Positions 50,415-60,282 are shown, numbered from the stretch's first letter. The stretch: DNA of 64,000 nucleotides from Citrobacter sp. Marseille-Q6884 (GCF_945906775.1 NZ_CAMDRE010000003.1:225488-289487); one strand, 5' to 3'. Program-made: numbers and translations. Notes: generated by a model from the sequence alone, not told the origin.

Positions 50415-51806
50415 ATGGCCTACGCCACCACCAACCCCTACACCGGCGAAGTCGTCAAGACCTTCCCCGACGCTACCGACGCCGAAGTCTCCCAGGCCAT
50501 CGGCGCCGCCCATGAAGCCTTCCTGGCCTGGCGCGAGCGCTCGTTCGAAGAGCGCGGTGCGATCCTGCAGCGCGCCGCCGACCTGCTGCGCGAGAATGCC
50601 GAGGCGCATGCGGGGCTGCTGACCCTGGAGATGGGCAAGATCACCGCCGAAGCGCTGGCCGAGGTCGAGCTGTCCGCGCGCATCTTTGAGTACTACGTGA
50701 AGCACGCCGAAGCCCTGCTGGCACCGGAGAAATTGCCGGTGGCCGATCCGGCCGAAGGCGACGCGCTGCTGGTGCACGAGCCGCTGGGCGTGATCCTGGC
50801 GATCGAGCCGTGGAATTTCCCCTACTACCAGATCGCCCGCATCCTGGCTCCGCAGCTGGCCGCTGGCAATACCTTGTTGCTCAAGCACGCCGCCAACGTG
50901 CCGCAGAGCGCGGACGCCTTCGAGAAACTGATGCTCGACGCGGGCTTGCCGCAAGGCGCCTTCAAGAACCTCTACGCCACGCGCCAGCAGATCGAGACCA
51001 TCATCAACGATCCGCGCGTGCACGGCGTGGCCTTGACCGGCTCGGAGGGTGCCGGCGCAGTGGTCGCCGCCCAGGCCGGCAAGGCGCTGAAGAAGTCGAC
51101 GCTGGAACTGGGGGGCGCCGACGCCTTCGTGGTACTGGCCGACGCCGAACTGGACAAGACCGTGAAGTGGGCGGTGTTCGGTCGCCACTGGAATGCCGGC
51201 CAGGTCTGCGTGTCCTCCAAGCGCATCATCCTGGTCGAGGCCATCTACGACGAGTTCCTGCGCCGCTACACCGAGGGCGTGGCCGCGCTCAAGGCGGGCG
51301 ACCCCTTCGATGCGGCAACCACCCTGGCGCCATTGTCCTCGCAGAAAGCCGCCGACGACATCAAGGAGCAGATTCGTCAAGCTGTCGCCCACGGCGCTAC
51401 CGCCACTGAGGTCGGACCCAAGGTGCCGACCCAAGGCGCCTTCGTGCAGCCGACCATCCTCACCGGCGTGACCCCGGACAACCCAGCCTACTACTGGGAG
51501 TTCTTCGGGCCGGTGTCGCTGATCTACCGCGCCGCCGATGAGGAAGAGGCGATCGCCATCGCCAACGACTCGCCGTTCGGCCTGGGTGGCTCGGTGTTCA
51601 CCGCCGACGCCAAACATGGCGCGGAAGTCGCCAAGCGCATCTCCACCGGCATGGTGTTCGTCAACCACCCGACCATGGCCAAGGCCGACCTGCCGTTCGG
51701 CGGAGTGCGCCGCTCCGGCTACGGCCGCGAGCTGCTAGGCCTGGGCCTGAAGGAGTTCGTCAACCACAAGCTGATCGACGTGGTCGATATCGACGCGCCG
51801 TTCTGA
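50415..51806 (+). CDS. NAD(P)-dependent aldehyde dehydrogenase (succinate-semialdehyde type)
   Basis: A 463-residue aldehyde dehydrogenase. The catalytic Cys is in GQVCVSSKRII (about 261), the Glu in LELGGADAFVV (about 230), the NAD-binding loop is ALTGSEGAGAVVA, and PWNFPYYQIARILAPQLAAGNT is the cofactor entry segment. Closest in style to GabD-like succinate-semialdehyde dehydrogenases, but in this cassette it more likely acts on toxic aldehydes. AAGGAG upstream of ATG 50415. Confidence 0.92.
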   Translation: MAYATTNPYTGEVVKTFPDATDAEVSQAIGAAHEAFLAWRERSFEERGAILQRAADLLRENAEAHAGLLTLEMGKITAEALAEVELSARIFEYYVKHAEALLAPEKLPVADPAEGDALLVHEPLGVILAIEPWNFPYYQIARILAPQLAAGNTLLLKHAANVPQSADAFEKLMLDAGLPQGAFKNLYATRQQIETIINDPRVHGVALTGSEGAGAVVAAQAGKALKKSTLELGGADAFVVLADAELDKTVKWAVFGRHWNAGQVCVSSKRIILVEAIYDEFLRRYTEGVAALKAGDPFDAATTLAPLSSQKAADDIKEQIRQAVAHGATATEVGPKVPTQGAFVQPTILTGVTPDNPAYYWEFFGPVSLIYRAADEEEAIAIANDSPFGLGGSVFTADAKHGAEVAKRISTGMVFVNHPTMAKADLPFGGVRRSGYGRELLGLGLKEFVNHKLIDVVDIDAPF

Positions 51807-51901
51807 TGCGGGCCGGCCGGCGGCCAGTCGCTCCCGCTCTCATCGCGGGAACGATTGGCGGCGCCCAACCCCGTTCTGCTCACAACATGAAGGAAAACAT
51901 C

Positions 51902-53026
51902 TTGAGCAACCGAAGCCTTTTCCGGCCCTTGCAACTCGGCAGCTACACACTGAAGAATCGTATCGTGCTGCCGCCGTTGACCCGGCAACGCAGCACCCAG
52001 CCCGGCAATGCCGCCAATGAGCTGATGGCCACTTATTACCAGCAGCGCGCCGGTGCCGGCCTGCTGATCAGCGAGGGCACCCAGATCGAGCCGCGCGGCG
52101 AGGGCTATGCCTGGACCCCGGGCATCTACAGCCCGGCCCAGGTCGAGGGCTGGCGCAAGGTCACCGAGGCCGTACACGCCGAAGGCGGGATCATCTTCGC
52201 CCAGCTCTGGCACGTCGGTCGCGTCTCCCACAGCGCGCTGCAGCCGGGGGGCGCGGCCCCCGTCGCTCCCTCTGCGATCCCGGCCGACCGGGTCAGCGTG
52301 TTCATAGAGACTGCCCCCGGCGCCGGTACCCTGGTGCCGCCGTCAGTGCCGCGCGCCCTGAGCACCGCCGAAGTCAAGGAGCTGGTGCAGCTCTATGCCC
52401 AGGCTGCCCGCAACGCGCTGGACGCCGGCTTCGACGGCGTGGAGATCCACGCCGCCAATGGCTACCTAGTTAACCAGTTCATCTCCGCCCGTACCAACCA
52501 GCGCGACGACGAGTATGGTGGCTCGCTGGACAACCGCCTGCGTTTTCTGCGCGAGGTGGTCCAGGCGGTGGCCGGCGTGGTCGGCCCGCAGCGCCTGGGC
52601 GTGCGCTTCTCGCCGCTGTTCACCACGACCGATGAGGATCGCGTCTACCTGGGCCTGGTCGAGGACGATCCGCACGCGACCTACATCGCTGCCGCCAGGG
52701 TGCTGGAGGAGGCGGGAATCGGCTATGTCTCGATCGCCGAGGCCGACTGGGACAACGCCCCGGAACTGCCCGAGGACTTTCGTCGCGACCTGCGCCAGAC
52801 GTTCAGCGGACGCATCATCGTCGCCGGTCGCTACACCGCCGAGCGCGGCGAGCGCCTGCTTGAGGCGGGGCTGGCCGATCTGATCGCCTTTGGTCGCCCG
52901 TTCATCGCCAACCCTGATCTGCCGGCGCGCATCGCGCACGGCTGGCCGCTCAATGCGCTGAACCCCGCCACCATGTATGGCGGCGGTACGGCAGGCTACA
53001 CGGATTATCCGGTCCACGCCGGCTAG
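51902..53026 (+). CDS. Old Yellow Enzyme-type alkene reductase (NemA-like)
   Basis: A 374-residue FMN enzyme that reduces alkenes, nitro compounds and quinones. It has the family segments LFRPLQLGSYTLKNRIVLPP, QLWHVGRVSH (catalytic His/Asn region), HAANGYLVNQFI and NQRDDEYGGSLDNRLRF. The TTG at 51902 (AAGGA 7 bases upstream) fits the usual N-terminus better than the ATG at 51887, which would overlap the same site. In E. coli nemR and nemA are an operon; the pairing here is consistent. Confidence 0.9.
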   Translation: MSNRSLFRPLQLGSYTLKNRIVLPPLTRQRSTQPGNAANELMATYYQQRAGAGLLISEGTQIEPRGEGYAWTPGIYSPAQVEGWRKVTEAVHAEGGIIFAQLWHVGRVSHSALQPGGAAPVAPSAIPADRVSVFIETAPGAGTLVPPSVPRALSTAEVKELVQLYAQAARNALDAGFDGVEIHAANGYLVNQFISARTNQRDDEYGGSLDNRLRFLREVVQAVAGVVGPQRLGVRFSPLFTTTDEDRVYLGLVEDDPHATYIAAARVLEEAGIGYVSIAEADWDNAPELPEDFRRDLRQTFSGRIIVAGRYTAERGERLLEAGLADLIAFGRPFIANPDLPARIAHGWPLNALNPATMYGGGTAGYTDYPVHAG

Positions 53027-53088
53027 CCGGCGCGCGTCGCATCACCCACCGGGCAGCCATGGCCGCCCTCACCACAGAGGACATCGCG

Positions 53089-54141
53089 ATGGAATACAAG
53101 ACGCTGGGGAACACCGGCTTGCTGGTCTCTTCGCTGTGCCTGGGCACGATGACTTTCGGCGACGGCCAGGGCATCTTCCGGCACATCGGCAGCGCCGGCC
53201 AGGACGAGGCCGACGCGATAGTCAAGGCTGCCGTCGACGGCGGGATCAACTTCTTCGACACCGCCGATGCCTATTCGGCCGGCAGCAGCGAGCAGGTGCT
53301 TGGCCAGTCGCTGCGCAACCTCGGCATCGCCCGCAAGGATGTGGTGCTGGCGACCAAGGGCTATACCCGCACCGGCCCCGGGCGCAACGATGTGGGCGCT
53401 TCGCGCGGCCACATCCTCGATGCGGTGGAGGCCAGCCTGCGGCGCCTGCAGACCGATCACATCGACCTTTACCAGATCCATGCCAACGATCCGGTCACGC
53501 CTATCGAGGAAACCCTGCGCGCGCTCGATGACCTGGTGCGCCAGGGCAAGGTCCGCTACGTCGGCGTCTCCAACTGGCAGGCGTGGAAGATCGCCCGCGC
53601 GCTGGGCGTCTCCGAAGCGCGCAACCTGGCCCGCTTCGATACCCTGCAGGCGTACTACTCGATTGCCGGGCGCGACATCGAACGCGAACTCGTACCGCTG
53701 CTGCAGGCCGAGAAGATCGGGCTGCTGGTGTGGAGTCCACTGGCCGGCGGGCTGCTCTCGGGCAAGTTCGACCGCGAGCACCAGAAGCCGGAAGGCGCGC
53801 GTCGCTCGGAGTTCGACTTCCCGTTCGTCGACAAGGAACGGGCCTGGAACGTCGTCGAGGCGATGAAACCGATAGCTGCGGCGCACGGCTGCAGTGTCGC
53901 CCGCGTCGCGCTGGCCTGGCTGCTGTCGCGGCCGGTGGTGACCTCGGTGATCGTCGGCGCCCGGCGCCTGGAGCAGTTGCACGACAATCTTGCCGCCGTC
54001 GAACTGGCGCTGAGCGAGGTGGAGCTGACCGCGCTTGATGCGGCCAGCGCCTTGCTGCGCGAGTACCCCGGCTGGGTGCTGGAAGTGCAGAACGCGGATC
54101 GGCTCGGCCCCGTGGACCGCTGGTCCGGCCTTTCTTCCTGA
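53089..54141 (+). CDS. Aldo/keto reductase (AKR, YajO/Tas-like)
   Basis: A 350-residue NADPH-dependent aldo-keto reductase. Catalytic tetrad residues lie in FFDTADAYSAGSSEQVLG (Asp and Tyr, about 57-64), VLATKGY (Lys) and DLYQIHANDP (His). The C-terminal RRLEQLHDNL is the NADP-binding region. AGAGGA precedes ATG 53089. Such enzymes reduce methylglyoxal and other reactive carbonyls. Confidence 0.9.
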   Translation: MEYKTLGNTGLLVSSLCLGTMTFGDGQGIFRHIGSAGQDEADAIVKAAVDGGINFFDTADAYSAGSSEQVLGQSLRNLGIARKDVVLATKGYTRTGPGRNDVGASRGHILDAVEASLRRLQTDHIDLYQIHANDPVTPIEETLRALDDLVRQGKVRYVGVSNWQAWKIARALGVSEARNLARFDTLQAYYSIAGRDIERELVPLLQAEKIGLLVWSPLAGGLLSGKFDREHQKPEGARRSEFDFPFVDKERAWNVVEAMKPIAAAHGCSVARVALAWLLSRPVVTSVIVGARRLEQLHDNLAAVELALSEVELTALDAASALLREYPGWVLEVQNADRLGPVDRWSGLSS

Positions 54142-54149
54142 AATTCGTC

Positions 54150-54176
54150 GCGGACCACTCCGGTCCGCTCTTTTCC
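54150..54176 (+). terminator. Hairpin after the aldo/keto reductase
   Basis: GCGGACC (54150-54156) pairs with GGTCCGC (54162-54168), followed by TCTTTT. It probably terminates the enzyme operon, although another gene starts 30 bases later. Confidence 0.55.
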
Positions 54177-54204
54177 GATCCCTTGACCCTTAGGAGTTGA
54201 CATC

Positions 54205-54218
54205 ATGAAGATTTTCTA
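54205..54218 (+). pseudogene. Start of a further cassette gene, truncated by ISPpu12
   Basis: AGGAGTTGACATC precedes ATG AAG ATT TTC, i.e. the first four codons (MKIF) of another gene, cut by ISPpu12 at 54218/54219. The cassette was therefore longer in its source. Confidence 0.6.
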
Positions 54219-55238
54219 GGGTATACGGATTTAATGGTTGATGGGGCACCTTCACCCCATCAATCTGATACCACCCTCAGATGGTTGATAGATCGACTCC
54301 GTAGTTGAGTTCCTCTGCGAAGTCCGGCAGTCCGTAACCGATGGTTTTCTTGTAGAAAGGAGAGACCTTCGCAGTCGGTGCCTTCTTCTTGTGCTTCGTG
54401 GTGTAGAGCATTCGTGCCCGCATCACCTCGAAGGAGTAACCGCGCCCTTCACGGTTCTTGTCCTTGGCCAGTCGGTTGATGGACTCCGTGTAAGCGTTGG
54501 TGACGGGCATGTCCGTCTCGAAGTAGGTCATGGTCTCTTCGCGCCAGTTTCCCACTGCCCTGACCAGATCGCTCCAGACTTCCTTTTGGCCCTTCGGGAT
54601 GGTGGCTATCCACTCGTCCAGGGCGGCTTCTGCCTGGAGCCGTGTGGTGGCGTCCCAGATGCCGTAGAAGCGCTCCTTGTGCTCGTAGGCGGCCAGCAGT
54701 TGCGGGAACGCGCCTGTCCAGGTCTCCATGATGAGGCGCTCCCGGTCTGAGACTTCGTGAGCGCGTTTCAGCAGGATTTTCCGGTCTCCCTTGAGAGTCC
54801 GGCTCTGGGACGGTTTCAGCTCCTTTCTGAGGCCCTTGCGCACTCTCTCTAGGGCATCGTTGGCCATGCGCACCACATGGAACTTATCGACCACGATACG
54901 GGCCTGGGGCAGCACAGCCTTGACCGCTGCCCGGTAGGGGTTCCACATGTCCATGCTGACGATCTCGACCTTCTGCCGGTCTTTCAGCTTCATCAGGTAG
55001 TTGGTCACCACGTCCTGGCGGCGGGTGGCCAGCAGGTCGAGCAGGGTTCGCTCCTCAATGTTGGTCAGAATGCAGCGGTAGCGCTTGTTCAGGTATAGCT
55101 CGTCAATGCCCAGGATGCGGGGCGTCTCGAAGCGGTGCCAGCGCCCCAGGAACTCGGCGCGGGCGTTGAAGATGTCGCGCACCGTCTTCTCGTCCAGGCC
55201 GGTCTGTGCCGCCACAAAGGTGTAGGGGTGGTTGAAGG
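54219..55238 (-). mobile_element. ISPpu12-like element, truncated copy
   Basis: The first 1020 bp of the element in the same orientation as the complete copy, with no visible difference from it over this length. It breaks off inside tnpA after GGTTGAAGG (55238). Left flank ATTTTCTA. The passenger genes are missing. With the complete copy it brackets the 8.5-kb GC-rich block as direct repeats. Confidence 0.9.
54277..55238 (-). pseudogene. tnpA: Truncated ISL3-family transposase
   Basis: About 320 C-terminal codons of the ISPpu12 TnpA, from FNHPYTFVAAQTGLDEK onwards. The N-terminal zinc-finger region is lost and replaced upstream by unrelated bases, so the product is probably inactive, though the DDE core remains. 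Confidence 0.9.
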
Positions 55239-55527
55239 GGTCAGTTTGGATATCGAAAATTATTGTACTATAAGGACTTCCCCGGCATGTCAAAGCCGGT
55301 ATTTATGGTTTCTGTCTGCTCTTCAGTAAAAATAAAGGGGAGAGACTGCGGTACTATAAACGGCCATGATGAATCGTCATCGATTCGGGCCCTGATGAAA
55401 GACGCGCGTGAGGTTCTTGTTCGTTAAGCGGATACGTATATCCTGTACAATAGCCAGATAGGCCTCACGGGGTCTAACCCTTTATCATCAACGAATTGCA
55501 GGTCAGATGGTTATACAGCTTCGAGCT
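55239..55527. other. Unassigned stretch between truncated ISPpu12 and the IS110-type element
   Basis: 289 bp without an open frame of note. It contains CCCCGGCATGTCAAAGCCGG and two similar GTACTATAA motifs at about 55266 and 55351. Part may be the terminal region of the IS110-type element, whose ends lack inverted repeats and cannot be placed. Confidence 0.3.
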
Positions 55528-56550
55528 TTAGTTGACTGAGTACAGCCGGAAATCATCACCGTAATGTAGTGATGCCCAACACAGCCGCGCATTTTTGGCG
55601 GCGATGGCCACAACAGCCCGCCAGTACCCTCTGCGCTCAACCAACATACAAACCCAACGGCTGAATGAGTCAGTCCTTTTCCCGGCGCCAATAAGCACTG
55701 AACGAGCCCCCTGAACCAGAAGCGTTCGCAGATACGAATCACCGGCTTTTGTGATCCTGCCGAGTTTCGACTTTCCCCCGCTGCTGTATTGTGATGGCGT
55801 CAGCCCCAGCCAGGCTGCCAGTTGACGTCCATTTTTAAAATCATGTGCATTACCGATACTGGCGACCAGTGCACAGGCCGTTGTGGGACCAACGCCCTTT
55901 AGCTCCATCAGCCGCTGACTGCGATGATCTGTTTTGGCTATGTGGGACAAAATTCGGTCATATTCAGTGATGTTAGCTTCAATGCGATCAACGTGTTCCA
56001 TCAAATCATCAACACATTGCTGAACCTGAAGCGGTAAAGAGCTCTTCTGCACAGAAACCATGTGGCGCAGGGCATCAGCACTTTGTGGCGCGATGACACC
56101 GAATTCAGATATCAATCCTCGCAGACGATTATACGTTGCTGTTTTCTCTTCGATAAAACCCTGACGGGTACGATGTAAACACTGCATGGCCTGCTGGCTT
56201 TCGTCTTTCACTGGTACGAACCGCATATGCGGACGACGAACAGCTTCACAGATAGCCTGAGCATCAGCTGCATCATTTTTTCCTGATTTTCCGGCCATAC
56301 GATAAGGCGATACAAACTTAGCAGCCATCAGACGTGGCTCATGACCATACTGCCGAAACAATCTTGCCCAGTAGTGAGCCCCGGAGCATGCTTCCATCCC
56401 GATAACACAGGGAGGCAAACTTGCAATTAACTCAGGAAGTGCAGCACGCGATACTTTAGGCTTAACCAGAACAGTTCTACCATTTTGATCAACACCGTGA
56501 ACAGCAAACACATTTTTAGCAAGATCGATACCGACAGTCGTGATAGTCAT
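55528..56550 (-). CDS. IS110-family transposase (DEDD)
   Basis: A 340-residue transposase of the IS110 family. The N-terminal RuvC-like domain has GIDLAKNVFAVHGVD (first Asp, about residue 8), GMEACSGAHYW (Glu), and KNDAADAQAICEA (two Asp, about 105-108). The C-terminal transposase_20 domain has LKGVGPTTACALVASIG and AWLGLTPSQYSSGGK with the Ser. It is intact. It lies against the 3' end of the Tn3-family transposase gene, a known type of target for IS110 elements. Confidence 0.93.
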   Translation of the reverse strand: MTITTVGIDLAKNVFAVHGVDQNGRTVLVKPKVSRAALPELIASLPPCVIGMEACSGAHYWARLFRQYGHEPRLMAAKFVSPYRMAGKSGKNDAADAQAICEAVRRPHMRFVPVKDESQQAMQCLHRTRQGFIEEKTATYNRLRGLISEFGVIAPQSADALRHMVSVQKSSLPLQVQQCVDDLMEHVDRIEANITEYDRILSHIAKTDHRSQRLMELKGVGPTTACALVASIGNAHDFKNGRQLAAWLGLTPSQYSSGGKSKLGRITKAGDSYLRTLLVQGARSVLIGAGKRTDSFSRWVCMLVERRGYWRAVVAIAAKNARLCWASLHYGDDFRLYSVN

Positions 56551-59412
56551 AACGAATTCCTCCGGGACGATGTGTACCCCATGATTGCACAAGAGTTAAT
56601 CAGGCGCATAATCAGGGGAAGTCCCTTCCATTCGTTAAGGTTGTTTTTTGACCTTTCTACTTTAGCTGGCCTCAGCCGACGAAACTTACCGGAAGCGGGT
56701 ATCCGGTTGCTTTTCCAGATATAATCTCCTGTCAGATTGATGTGCTCCCAGCCTAAGGGCGACAAATGCGACAGCAGTTGCTCGTTGATCTTCACCCCTT
56801 TACGCTTCAGCGCATCGACCGCTCTTTCCATATAGACGGTATTCCACAGGGATATGGCAGCTGTCAGGAGCGTTAGTCCACTGGCGCGATAGCTCTGATT
56901 TTCCGGTTTTCGGTCCCTGATTTCACCCAGCCGGTGCAGGAATACCGCACGCGCCAGCGCGTTACGGGCTTCTCCTTTATTCAGTCCCGCCTGTACACGC
57001 CGACGCAGTGCCGGATCGCGGAACCAGTCGAGCATAAACAGCGTTCGTTCAATACGGCCAATTTCTCTCAGTGCTTTGGCAAGTCCGTTTTGCTTGGGGT
57101 AGCTGGCAAGCTTTTTCAGCATCAGGGATGCCGTCACGGTTCCCTGCTTTATCGAGGTTGCCAGACGCAGCACTTCACGCCAGTGAATTTCGATCTCTTT
57201 CAGATTCAGGCTGGTCGTTGATATCAGTGACTGAAGCGCCGGGTATTGGTCTGCTTTCCCTTTGATAAACAGTTTCTTGTCGTGGAGATCCCTGATTCGT
57301 GGACAGAACGCAAATCCCAGCAGATGCATCAGGGCAAAGACATGATCGGTGAAACCCGCAGTATCGGTGTAATGCTCCCTGATTTCCAGGTCGCTTTCGT
57401 GGTACAGCAAGCCATCGAGAACATGGGTTGAATCCCTGACCCGGCTGATTATGCAGGTGTAAAACGGGCTGTATTGATCCGATATATGGGTATAAAACTG
57501 ACGTCCAGGCTCCTGCCCATATTTCGGGTTAACCTGCCCTGCGTAGCGGCCTGAGCTGCCTGTTCTGAAATTTTGTCCGTCTGATGATGACGCTGTCCCG
57601 TCTCCCCAGAATGCCGCCAGAGACCTTTTTCCCTGCGCATTTACCAGCTCTGCAAGAGCGGCTGAATAAGTTTCATCACGGATGTACCATGCCTGAATAT
57701 CTTCGAGTGATGATTTGGTGCTCCCGGGGCAGGCTTCTGCCATTTTGGTCAGGCCAAGGTTGATGCCATCCGCAAGAATGGTGGTGAGGAGCAGTCGGGT
57801 ATCGGGACGGGTAATGTCATTTTTTATATGCGAAAAATGTCGGGTAAACGTCGTCCAGCTGTTTACCTCATCGAGAATTTCCGTGATTTTAGGTCGCGGT
57901 AGCATGCTGTAAACCAGCTCTGCCAGCGGTGAAACCTGCGCCGGAACGCAGTTATCCAGCGGAGAGACTTTTACGCCCCTGTCAGATATTTCCACATCAG
58001 GCAGTTCACCAAGGGCAGCCATGGCATTGACCTCTTCAAGTCTGGACTGAAGCAGGGTCATACGGCTGGTAATGTACTCATGATAATCAGCAGATACGGG
58101 CAGTGGCAGGGCCGGCGTGAGTTTGTCAAAGTCCTTTTCGGGGATGAGGTAATCATCAAAATTTTTGTAGCGGCGCGAGCCTTTAACCCAGATATCCCCG
58201 GAGCGCAACGCCCCCTTAAGCTCGCTGAGCGCACAAAATTCATAGTACTGCCGGTCAATACCCGCAGGTGTAATCACCACCTTGCGCCAGCTTTCAGGGA
58301 CAAACTCAAGCGGCGCTGCCGCCGGAACTTTACGTGAGTGCTTCCGGTACATCTCCTTGATCACAACCAGTGCATCAGCCAGAGGTTGCGCGGCCGGGGT
58401 TGCGACTAACTGTAAAGCGGACAACATGCGCGGGGCATATTTCCGTAATGTGCTGTATTTCTCGGTAATAATATGCAGCGGGTCAAAATTATTTTTTCTG
58501 GCGAGATGGCGTGTTTCCTCCAGACTGGCGACAAATTCATGCCATGGGAGTATGTTTTCTATTGCGAGCCATGGATCTCCACCGGAATCACGGGCATCAG
58601 ACAGCGCCTGACCGACATCGATATACTGCCTCAGTTTTGACTGGATCAGCTTTCCGGTCTGCTGAAGGCGCTCAGCCTGTGTTCTTTTGGCTTTGCTGAA
58701 AAGGCTGTTCAGCATTCGCTCATGCAGCTCAATTACTTCGTCTGTCAGTGTGGCTCTGGCTTCTTCCAGCACGCACACCAGGATCGCATGACGCCGGGCT
58801 GCTGAAAATCGGGTCAAATCCCGGCTACTCATCTTTCGGCCTTCCCGCGCAAGTTTCAGCAACCTGTTCTGGTGAATGGTACGATCTATACCTTCAGGTA
58901 ATGCCAGCGATTCAATGCTACTGAGCCGATCAAGATGTTGCAGCACGTTCTTACCATTGATTTTACCCGGCGGTTGCAGAAGCCATGTCAGCCTGGAAGG
59001 CTGATTATCTGATGACTCCAGTAAACGATCCAGGGCATCCCTGTGGGCCGGAGTTAACGGGGCATTCAGGGTCTGAAATACGATTTTATCGCCGCCAGCC
59101 ATGGCCTCCGCACAGGTACGCTCCACGACGTCAATCGCGGGGATGATCACGTTGTTCTGCCGGAGCCAGACCAGTAACTCTTCGGCCAGGAGAATACCTT
59201 TATCGGTGCGCGTCGCCATCGAAAGCAGGTGTGTAATACAGTCTTGCTGTATTTTGCCGGTGAACGCCTTTACGCCAAGATAGCGGTACAGTTCGGTTAA
59301 ATGCTCACGCCGGGTCGTATCCCTGCCGGAAAGGTAAGCGGGCCAGAGATCCCCGGTAAGCTTTAGCCTGCTGGCGATATGCTTCAGCAGCGCATCAGAG
59401 GGTGGGATTTTT
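56547..59412 (-). pseudogene. tnpA: Tn3-family transposase TnpA, 5' end cut by IS26
   Basis: About 955 codons of a Tn3-type TnpA (usual length near 1000). Recognised by the DDE core (LADGINLGLTKMAEACPG, FYTHISDQYSPFYTC, YTDTAGFTDHVFALMHLLGFAFCPRIRD) and the tail LSPLGWEHINLTGDYIW. At the 5' end, codons before KIPPSDALLKHIA derive from the IS26 terminus, so roughly the first 40 residues are missing. At the 3' end it runs into the IS110-type region. No resolvase or terminal repeat is visible, so the transposon is dead. Confidence 0.88.
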
Positions 59413-60232
59413 GGCACTGTTGCAAAGTTAGCGATGAGGCAGCCTTTTGTCTTATTCAAAGGCCTTACATTTCAAAAACTCTGCTTACCAGGCGCATTTC
59501 GCCCAGGGGATCACCATAATAAAATGCTGAGGCCTGGCCTTTGCGTAGTGCACGCATCACCTCAATACCTTTGATGGTGGCGTAAGCCGTCTTCATGGAT
59601 TTAAATCCCAGCGTGGCGCCGATTATCCGTTTCAGTTTGCCATGATCGCATTCAATCACGTTGTTCCGGTACTTAATCTGTCGGTGTTCAACGTCAGACG
59701 GGCACCGGCCTTCGCGTTTGAGCAGAGCAAGCGCGCGACCATAGGCGGGCGCTTTATCCGTGTTGATGAATCGCGGGATCTGCCACTTCTTCACGTTGTT
59801 GAGGATTTTACCCAGAAACCGGTATGCAGCTTTGCTGTTACGACGGGAGGAGAGATAAAAATCGACAGTGCGGCCCCGGCTGTCGACGGCCCGGTACAGA
59901 TACGCCCAGCGGCCATTGACCTTCACGTAGGTTTCATCCATGTGCCACGGGCAAAGATCGGAAGGGTTACGCCAGTACCAGCGCAGCCGTTTTTCCATTT
60001 CAGGCGCATAACGCTGAACCCAGCGGTAAATCGTGGAGTGATCGACATTCACTCCGCGTTCAGCCAGCATCTCCTGCAGCTCACGGTAACTGATGCCGTA
60101 TTTGCAGTACCAGCGTACGGCCCACAGAATGATGTCACGCTGAAAATGCCGGCCTTTGAATGGGTTCATGTGCAGCTCCATCAGCAAAAGGGGATGATAA
60201 GTTTATCACCACCGACTATTTGCAACAGTGCC
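59413..60232 (-). mobile_element. IS26, copy A
   Basis: 820 bp bounded by GGCACTGTTGCAAA and its complement. Transposase on the minus strand. The 8-base flanks GGATTTTT and CGATGACA differ, so it marks a rearrangement boundary between the Tn3 remnant and the ISKpn26 fragment. Confidence 0.97.
59465..60169 (-). CDS. tnpA: IS26 transposase (copy A)
   Basis: A 234-residue IS6-family DDE transposase beginning MNPFKGRHFQRDIILWAVRW, with WHMDETYVKV (Asp), INTDKAPAYG (Asp) and NNVIECDHGKLK (Glu). Intact and expected to be active. Confidence 0.97.
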   Translation of the reverse strand: MNPFKGRHFQRDIILWAVRWYCKYGISYRELQEMLAERGVNVDHSTIYRWVQRYAPEMEKRLRWYWRNPSDLCPWHMDETYVKVNGRWAYLYRAVDSRGRTVDFYLSSRRNSKAAYRFLGKILNNVKKWQIPRFINTDKAPAYGRALALLKREGRCPSDVEHRQIKYRNNVIECDHGKLKRIIGATLGFKSMKTAYATIKGIEVMRALRKGQASAFYYGDPLGEMRLVSRVFEM

Positions 60233-60282
60233 CGATGACAGCGGTCATATTCTGCCATGGCAGAATATGACCGCTGTCATCG
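60233..60282. repeat. Perfect 50-bp palindrome abutting IS26
   Basis: The left arm CGATGACAGCGGTCATATTC plus TGCCA (60233-60257) is an exact reverse complement of 60258-60282. The centre is the CCATGG within the natural ATTCTGCCATGGCAGAAT of the ISKpn26 transposase gene. The symmetry ends exactly at the IS26 boundary on the left and at base 60282 on the right. Confidence 0.95.
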
